Shown here in pieces: positions 56,099 to 64,000 of a stretch of 64,000 nucleotides of DNA. Numbering within the stretch: position 1 is the stretch's first letter; each line of letters starts with the position of its first letter. Under the pieces are notes generated by a model. It did no database searches and was not told the DNA's origin. It worked only from the letters and a program-made list of their open reading frames with translations. The DNA is from Ooceraea biroi (Eukaryota; Arthropoda; Insecta; Hymenoptera; Formicidae). The position numbers and the translations under genes were made by a program. The stretch is from the NCBI RefSeq assembly GCF_003672135.1, contig NC_039512.1, forward strand, positions 11,796,874 through 11,860,873. Reading direction: 5' to 3'.

Positions 56099-57008
56099 CT
56101 TATAGAGAAAAGTCCCCGATTATGAGATACCATATCGATTTTGCCGAATGTAAGGAAATCTATAGGCAGAATTTTAAAATGTAATACTTTATCTTGAAGA
56201 GAATTTAATAAGCTTTAGGTTGGTGAAATGAAAAATCTAATTTAAATATTATTTTGTCTGAAAATTAAAAAAATTTGAAAAAAGCTTTACGCAGGATCGA
56301 GAAATGTGCTTCTAATATAAGATACCTCGAGAAATCGGTGTTAAAAGTGCAAAATACATCAGTATTGCAATTAAAAAACTTTATTAGATAGTTTTATAAA
56401 AATACTGCTGCTACAGCCTTCGCCAAATCTTCACGATTCCACTGTCGACGCTTCCTCGTATCTCTAACCTCCATAGTCAGATTCTATAAAAATTAAATAC
56501 ACAAAACTGCGTAATATAAATTCGTATTAACTTTTCTTTAACCTTAAGTAGTATTTTCTTTCTTTTTATTACACTACATAATCTTCATATTCGAGCAATA
56601 ATTATCTCATATTAAGAGTACCCTGAACATCTCATTATACGAGCCACACGTCTAGCGGTTCCGCGATCATGAAATTTAACCTCTACAATTAAGCAATTCA
56701 ACAAATTGCATATTTTCCTGTTACTACGATTCTACTCTATCATTGCATACTGAATTTATTGCCAACCATTTCTTTATTATATAATAAACAAGGTTTAAAG
56801 ACTTACCTCAAGTTCCTTTGACATGTTCACAATTTCACAAACTTTTTCTTGCAAAAGCTAAACGCAATAACGAACAATGAATTTTTCACTAAATACATTT
56901 TACACCAAGAGTAATAAGTTCATGGTGGATGGTGCTCACTAGTTTAGCAGAAACCCCATTATCTCATATTAGGAGCATATCGCATAATAGGGGATTCTCC
57001 TCTATAAT
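56099..57008 (-). mobile_element. Degraded pogo/Tigger-like DNA transposon (910 bp)
   Basis: The ends form terminal inverted repeats: CTTATAGAGAAAAGTCCCC at left, and ATTATAGAGGAGAATCCCC reading inwards from the right; 25 of 32 positions agree. TA dinucleotides flank both ends (56097-56098, 57009-57010), as expected for Tc1/mariner/pogo insertion. A minus-strand fragment at 56394-56474 resembles the N-terminal helix-turn-helix of pogo transposases. The element is far shorter than a full pogo and cannot encode a complete transposase. Confidence 0.75.
56394..56474 (-). pseudogene. Transposase N-terminal remnant (psq/CENP-B-type helix-turn-helix)
   Basis: A 26-residue frame beginning MEVRDTRKRRQWNREDL and continuing AKAVAAV before a stop. 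The pattern (basic start, W/Y-x-x-EDL-x-KAV-x-AV) is that of the pipsqueak-type DNA-binding domain of pogo/Tigger transposases and CENP-B-like proteins. The second half of the domain and the DDE catalytic region are not visible, so this is a broken relic. Confidence 0.6.
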
Positions 57009-57010
57009 TA

Positions 57011-58020
57011 AAAAAATTAGTAAGTCGATACGGCGTTCAGTGGGGCCGTTAATGAAATCGTCGTCACCAGCCTAAACATACTCTTGGTCTCAACATTGTT
57101 GTTATCACCGACTAATCTCCATATCGACTATCTAGAAGCGTAGCTTTACGGAAGTGAAGACGACCGAGAGGGGTACCGCGGCGGGGAGAAATCGCGGATC
57201 GCTCTCGCCAGCAACACCAGCAACGTCGCCATCTTTGATCAGACGCGCGTTCTGTATTTCTACACACGAATAATTATACAATGCATGTAAGATTCATGAG
57301 ATCCGCAGATACGAGCGTTCGGCTAGTACTCGCCAGGCAATAAAAACGACAGGAACGAATGGAGGGAGAGAGTAAGGAGAGGAAACGGGAGGGTGGAGGA
57401 GGGGAAAAGAAAGAGCGAGAAAGAGAGAGATAAATAAAGATGAATAAGAGAGAGAGAAGGACAGAAGGAAGAAGGGAAGGCATCCGCCGAGACTAGAATA
57501 TGATTCCTTTCCCGAATCGCATGCCGCTCATCGCGTGTCCCTCTGTTTAGGTGAACGAGCAAGCGCCCGCATTATCCATTTAATATGAAACAAGACGCTT
57601 CGCATGAAACCGTCTCGCCTGCTTGAGTCTACGTGAGAGTCTCGGTCGACCGCCAAAGTGACCGGTGATGGTCACCGATTCGCCGCTTCATGCGATAGCG
57701 CCATAACTGGGCCGGTCCACCACGCCGTTGTAATTGACTCCGTTTCTATTATCACGCGATGCAACGCGAACGCGGAAGCTCCGCGCGAGATGCTGCGGAA
57801 GATTGTGATGATCGTCGCGTTCTATTACGCGGCGATGCGTCATGATACGTACGATGGCACGAACGAAGAAACTTCAGAACAGCGGTTTTTTTTAATTAAT
57901 TAATTAATTATGAAAATGGAAGTAATTTTAGAATCCATCATCCATTGATACAAATAGGCATTATATCAACTTAAGCGAAACTGGTGAAAATTCCTTTATA
58001 GCTTTTCCATTTCCTTTATA
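57011..58020. other. Spacer with YY1-like site and GA-rich tract
   Basis: Contains AAGATGGCG (minus, 57227-57235), a purine-rich tract (57357-57480) and a TTAA run (57890-57908). No coding signal. Confidence 0.55.
57357..57480. repeat. Long purine (GA-rich) tract
   Basis: About 120 bp almost free of pyrimidines on the plus strand, mainly GAGAG, GGAGG and GAAAG words. The two minus-strand frames across it are Ser/Leu/Phe-rich translations of the repeat. Confidence 0.85.
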
Positions 58021-58470
58021 GCTTGCAAGATGGTGCGCGTTGTCACGTGCGCTAACGGCGAACCGTTCGCGAGTATGAATGGGTTCACCGGAACGGTCAC
58101 CCTAGCGTTCACGGCCATTAACCCGGGCCCCGTAATTTACGTATTTGTTCTTGGGGCCTGTAAATCTCGCGATGCCTGCCTGCCTTCCGCGGCGGACGAG
58201 GAGGAGGCGCCGGGGACCTCGGCCAGCCAATATGGATAGGAATGCGTGACGTTACCATAATATTAATAGTTTATTTACCGGGGCCCATACGTCACTCGGG
58301 GCCCGGGACCGAGCCCCGCGTGTATTAGTTAACGTCCGTTGCTCTTGCTCCGGGCGACTATCACTAAATATTCCTCTTTGCGAGGACGCTGACAGGCGCT
58401 TAGATGCGCGTGGATGCGTACGTGTGGATGTCGGTGCCCCTATATACGGGGTCCGCGTACGAACACGCAG
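58021..58470. other. GC-rich island with GGGGCC/GGCCCC pairs
   Basis: High-GC block with GGCCCC (58126-58131) paired to GGGGCC (58153-58158), an internal CGTAATTTACG palindrome, and CTCGG/CCGAG around GGGGCCCGGG near 58297-58315. No gene recognised. Candidate conserved regulatory element. Confidence 0.35.
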
Positions 58471-61400
58471 CTCGGCCGTCGGGTGTTCGACGGTTAATAT
58501 TGATGGCAGGATGCAGGAATGAGTTAAACGATACGAGGCGCATTGCTAAAGTAAATAACTCGCTCGCTTGTCTATTCGCCGTTATTTACGTCGTCGGGGG
58601 TAATCGAGACTGAGTTTTCGCGCGGTGTCTGAAGAGCACGCGAACTGTACCTCCGGCTCTACATTCGGATTCGTGTTCGAGTGAACTTTGCCCCGCTGCT
58701 ACATTCAATATGTATTGCAATTTGTATCATTTAACCGTCATTATTGATACATTCCGCTAACACTCGTCGTAATGTAGGAAGAGAACTAAACTATTGAGAA
58801 ATTAACACGCTTGCTATTTATTATCATTGCAAAAATTTCGCATATTATTTAGTAGCATTTTTGTAACACTCTAAACCATTTGTAGAACGTAGTATAATCA
58901 TATTTCTAGTTTTACGGTATGCAAATTCTTTAAAAATTTCGATCGCGCTTTTATGTTCCCTAAATCTTCTTCGAATATTGACAACTGTGAATCGTTGAGC
59001 ACCAGGACTCTCATAGTCATAAGCCACTGAAGCGACTGTCTGTCGCCTACCACCGATCCTCCTCGCTTAACCCCTCTCTTTTATATTCAATCTTCACGGC
59101 CGTGCAAAAACCCACAAAACCCTCGTAACAACCTAATATTCAAAACGGCGCGTCGCGACATTAATAGACGCGTCTCCATAAATCACGGCGCGCTTTGGGC
59201 GAAAAAAGGTCGCGAAAAAGGGCGAGTGAGTCCATCCCCGGTCGGGTTCGAATGCGCTGACGCCGGGGACCGGGGGCAGAGCGGGCCTTGGGGTACGGGG
59301 AAGGTCCGGGAGAGGAGGACAGGGGCTGAAGAGGGCGGGAGAGTAAATTGAAATAATTCTTAGCGAGGAGAATAGCCGTCGGGCAGTCCGAAGTGGAATC
59401 GGACGAGCTGGCAGGAGTGCTTTAAACGCGCGAGAGGAGGCGAGCAATGGAGGCTGGAATAGGCCTCGTGACGATGTAGCCGTAAATCGAGGCGAGTTGA
59501 TGGCGCATTGATTGCCTCGCATCTCATCACGTTGGCTGGAAAGCACTGCCGGCCCCGGCGCTATTCCTAGTCATTCCAGTGCCATGTTTACTCGGCACTT
59601 TTGCACGGCGAATCCCCCTTTCTCTCTCTATCTCTCTCTTGTCCTTTCTCTTTTTCTCCTCGGGAACCCGTGCTCCTTCGCCCGGCTCCCGTCTGTCTCC
59701 AGTCCTACCCTTTCCCCTCCCTCGTTTGAGGACTTTTTACATCTTTTCTTTACATGAAAAATGTAAAAGGAGAATACGTCGCGATGGATTGTGAACGGTT
59801 ACTCTTCTCCGGGGATTGCAAAACCATTGCGCAAAGGTTTATGCGCGACTCTCAAATTATGAATGAAACTTTTAACTCTTCTCATTTCAAACCGCTTTTT
59901 CTAAATAGAGAAAATAACGTTTCTTGCTAGCCTTGGAAAGAAGAAAGAACGCTCTATTAATGGTAGGAAAGAAACGAGGCTAAGCGTACGTTAGAAAGAT
60001 GGGAAAGGAGGGCGAGGAAGGGAGAGTAATAATTACTACTGAGCTTATAGTTTCCGAGACCGATGCCGACGAACATTCCCGCAAAAAATTCAACGCCACC
60101 CACACTGTGTCAGGACCCCCGTTCACGTGGGCCAGAGGTTAGTTATCCATGCGTCAAGGCGCCACCGCAGAAGTTATTCGAAGCAGACTCTGCATCCCTA
60201 ACGCATAAGTAAGGGACCCTAAACACATTGGTGACGCTTATGCTTCACGTGCCGATATCCGCCAATTCCACAAATCTAATTTTGCCGCAATCTTTCGGTT
60301 TTTGTCAATTGATGAAAATAGCTACCCTCTAAAGCGTTCTAAAAATTGCAAAGCATGACTAACAAATCTAGGCTTCAAAGATTTCGCAGATGCCAAATTT
60401 CAAAGTATATAATTTCAAAGTTTTCAAAAGATCAAATAATTGAATACAAAAGAACCTTGAAGAAATTTAAGACTTCTACTTCTCGCTAAACCTGATCAGC
60501 AAAACTCATTATCCTTCGTCGTTTATTCGCGGTCCAGCTAGGGACATTGCGGATTGAATTTACCGCGCATGCAGCGTTCGGGGAGTCCCTCGAGCGCCGT
60601 GAAATAAAAATGCTCGCCGAACTGCGGGCCGACGAACGAGATGATTTATCGTTTCCTTAAGACGTATCCGTAAGAAATCGAGGCGGGGCGACCAGGAAAA
60701 GGGTGAGGTACCGGACGACCAGTAGGAGTAAGAAAAACGAGCACGAAACCCAGCGAGACCAGCCAGAGAACGTGGCTGGTCTGTTGGAAATATCGAGCGC
60801 TTCATGTTTCCGCACGGTTCTCTCTCTTTCTCTCGAATCGATCAGGCTCCCAGCTTGATTTATCATTCCGCGAGATGCGAGTATCGCATCGGCAATGCTG
60901 GCATCGTCGTCGTTGTATTTTAGAAGCTGTGTAAGCTCGCGTGCTTCGCTGTTTCTATGTTTGCAGCGCAATGTTTGCGACACTGTCGTGCACGTAATCA
61001 ACAAGCGATAGAAATTGAAAATATGCTGTACTAATTAATCACATGATTCTCAACTTGAGGTATCTCAAACCGTCAAATTCTCTTCATATTTAATTTTAAT
61101 ATAATATATATATATTATTTTAATATATGATTATCTAAATATGATTCTGAATTTTTTGAGCTTTTACAACTAATTCTTCCAATATTTAGATTCTAAAGTT
61201 CTCAAGAAACTTCAAAGTCCTGAGGCTTTTAGGTTCTTTTACCTTCAATTCTGAAATTCTGCGTTTACTTCATTTAGTCACTTTGAGTCACTTTATAATT
61301 TCTTGTGTACCTCTTATATATCTCTTATATATTGTCAATATATAAGTTAAGATTTAGTTTCTCTCAGTCTGTCATGAAATGAAGATTTTTGTAAATTGAT

Positions 61401-64000
61401 GGTGAAATTTAAAAAATCCGCGTAAGTAAGCACTGAAGTGAGCTGCATCTGGAATTACCATACGGCGTATGGCATACACGCATATACATTGGAGAGATCC
61501 GCGTTTCACTCTGCGCGCTGACATTAAGCCGCAAACAAATAACAGATAAGAAGCGGAGAGGATTCGTCCAGAGTATCGGCATCTCCGCAGGATCAGCCTA
61601 TCTATCTGCTAGCGCGCTTATTAAGGAATTCGGTTAAAACTCCCGCGAATTTTCACGCGGCGCATTAAATTACGCATCGTGCGGCTCCGCGGACATGGGC
61701 CGTCGTATCGAGAAAAAAATCGAGAGGAAGATAACGGCGCAGGGATAAACATGCATGTTAATTGCGCCTGTAACATCACCCAATGAATGTGCGGCATTCG
61801 AAATAGCTGCTCGGTACGCGCGTCGTGCATTTAGAGCTAAATACGACTACTTGATAATTGTTCAGCGCTCGGAATCAGTTTAAAGAACTTGTTGTTTTAA
61901 GTTCGAGTTATAAAGGTACGGTTTTACCGTCTTGACCGCAAGAGCGATTAGGCGGGAGAAAGAGGGGGGAAGGGGTTTAAGTATTAATTTCGTCGGAGCG
62001 CCGTTCTCCCCGCCCGTGAAGGACCTTTCGTGGAAGCGAACGGAAGCGACCGCCATATTTTTTTTCACGTGTCGTAAAGTAAGCGCGGGCCCCAAAGTGA
62101 CGCATACGCGCGATTCCCGAAAGGCATTAAGATTAAATATCACGGGTAATTTAAAGATGAAGGGTTTCGGGATTCTAGAAGAGAACCGAGACGCCACCGT
62201 GAACGGGAAGATAGAGCGACGGGGATAGGCGGCGGGAAAGACGGTACGAGCGGACGCGCCCCTAAAAATCCAAAACGCCGATACTACCGGCAGGGTCTAA
62301 ATCAATGGAGCGGAAAGGTAAAATTAAATACGCAATAAATTGTATCGTAAAGACGCCGGTACGTGGCAAAAAATCGGTCGTGCACACACGTCGTTAAGTC
62401 TTTATAACTCGGCTGAATGCATTTTAATTATTGGCCTCTGCCCCCCTCGGAGGAAGAGGGACCTATTCCGTATCCGTGTCTCTCTTGCACACGCATGCTT
62501 TGCTGCGCAGAGAGTAAACTTCCACGCATTTTGATTTAGTTCAGCTTCTAAATGAGTTCCTGTCTCATCCATTTCTGCCTTCTTCATACGACACGTTCTA
62601 TGTTTCTTAAAGATGGCGAGCGTTTTTTTAAACATTTTTAAAGAGTTTAATATTCTCAGACTTTATGCAGAAGTCGATAATTTATAGTTTTTAGTACAAA
62701 ATCTTTATATTTAAGTTTCACTATTTTTCATAATTTTATCAAACAATTTTACAGTTTTGTACAGTAAGAATTTCTTTATTTTTTAGCTGTCACAATTGTG
62801 GAAAAATTTGACTTCCTAAAAATACAATACACAATCGTTTTGTTGCATATCAAATCTTTGAAGATAAATATAATTACATCAAGCGTCAATATAAAATTGT
62901 TACTTCCAAGATCGACGATATAAAAACTCAACTTGCAAGCATTCGTAAAACGTTTCAGTCCTTCAGAATATCTTAAATAATTAGTCTAATTTATTTATTA
63001 ATCTAATTTTTAGGTGTCCTATGATTAGACAATAATTTATATATATTTGCGACTGAAGAATTGTTACCGAGGATATCTCAGGATAATTCAGTTATCGTGA
63101 TCGGCGCGCTCGCTGATTTTTTCCCAGCGACTGTTCTCGCGCGTGGCGCGTCGGGAAAATCGTGCGCGCTGATTAAGGCCCATTTAGTATGCGTAGAGCG
63201 GGCCCACTGATAAATAGCTCCGCTTCTTCCAGCAGCGCAAAAAACTCACGGCTAGCGCCACGACCCATTCGTGACACATACGAAATACCATATGCGGAAT
63301 ATGGTGCTCTGCGCGGGATTCCAGACGTCCTGGAGCCTCGCGGTGCCCTCTGGATCAGCAAGAGATTCAAGATCTGAGGTGCCGGAACGAGCACTGTGAA
63401 TCGCAATGTCTTAAGATTAATCGAAGAGAAGAACAAAAGCAAGTCTCTGCGCTGATGAATATCATTTCTTTCGTAACATAAAAATATTATAATAAATAAG
63501 AATTCCTCTGAAAACTGGAAAAATCAATGAAAAGGAGAAAGAAAGAAGGAGAGAAGAGTTGCATCCCACGATCAAACACTTCAGCGATTAAGAAACACAA
63601 AGATATCGGCATAGAAATATCAAAAACTCGATCGCATTGTCGAAAAAGTACAATGCTTAGCGTGGACATTAGAAATTAGAGATTAAAGCCATCAGGGATT
63701 GAAACATCCTGCGTTACAGCATTCCGTGGAGCAGAAATTCCGTAGAATTTTCGTAGCGTCTTGCTTTCTCGCCGGAAGAGGCAGTCGTGAGAGAGTGTCG
63801 TGGCAGCCTTCTTCTCTCCTCGCACGTTCCTCTCTTCGTAAAAGGACCGGGAGAGATTAGAACTCGAAAGGAGGCTCGACGTCCCGCGGTGTCGCCGCGC
63901 GGACGATGATAAAGATGGAGCTGATACTGCCCGGCTAAGGCCACTGACGCGCGCGGCTTTCCAGCATTACGTGTAATCACCGCGAGAGTGATCTTATCGG
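58471..64000. other. Distal upstream spacer to window end
   Basis: AT-rich sequence with CpG patches (59.2-59.4, 60.6-60.9, 61.9-62.3, 63.1-63.4, 63.7-64.0 kb). A YY1-like AAGATGGCG lies at 62610-62618. Frames up to 137 codons on both strands show no domain; no RNA gene recognised. Confidence 0.45.

Noticed and set aside
63173..63442. 89-codon minus-strand frame and an overlapping 62-codon plus-strand frame
   Set aside because: No recognisable family and no splice or promoter support.

Overview
The window looks like nuclear DNA of an insect, most likely a hymenopteran (ant, bee or wasp). The reasons are AT-rich introns and spacers, CpG-rich islands without visible CpG depletion, long CT/GA tracts, small introns in one gene and long ones in a developmental regulator. 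There is no bacterial-style gene packing. No rRNA, tRNA, CRISPR or intact mobile element was found. I could support two protein-coding genes, both on the minus strand, and I resolved their exon structures by hand with splice sites that keep phase at every junction.

Region 1 (about 176-12,891, minus) is a large ferlin gene of the otoferlin class. Twenty-three coding exons (4,501 nt, about 1,500 codons) encode C2B, FerI, C2C, FerA, FerB, C2D, a C2DE-like domain, C2E and most of C2F. The last exons (rest of C2F and the C-terminal membrane anchor) lie off the left edge. No C2A exon was found upstream. There is no room for a DysF domain between FerB and C2D, so this is a type-II ferlin. The calcium-binding aspartates are kept in C2E and C2F but degraded in C2B, C2C and partly C2D.

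Region 2 (about 12,892-38,359) is roughly 25 kb with no supported coding gene. It is AT-rich sequence broken by GC/CpG-rich islands, some with clusters of short perfect hairpins (15.9-16.04 kb, 18.83-18.89 kb, 25.93 kb), pyrimidine/purine tracts and microsatellites. A MITE-like element sits at 37.2-37.6 kb.

Region 3 (38,360-47,071, minus) is a LIM-homeobox gene of the apterous/Lhx2-Lhx9 family. Five exons give a 409-residue protein (Gly-rich N-terminus, LIM1, LIM2, a QKGRPRKRK linker motif, homeodomain, Ser/Thr-rich tail ending SFSDLSY). Several homeodomain residues differ from those I recall for fly Apterous, so this may be the second insect apterous paralogue. Its 4.8 kb intron carries a striking 108-bp inverted repeat (107/108 paired, 51-nt spacer), which would fold into a long hairpin RNA.

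Region 4 (47,072-64,000) lies upstream of the LIM-homeobox gene and has no supported coding exon. It holds CpG-rich blocks (one with two opposed CCAAT boxes), a 15-bp GC-rich minisatellite, a long purine tract near a YY1/Pho-like site, and a 910-bp degraded pogo/Tigger-like DNA transposon with terminal inverted repeats and TA target duplications.

The two genes are not a functional unit: one is a membrane-fusion/calcium-sensor protein, the other a transcription factor. The large empty flanks around the LIM-homeobox gene fit the regulatory landscape usual for such genes.
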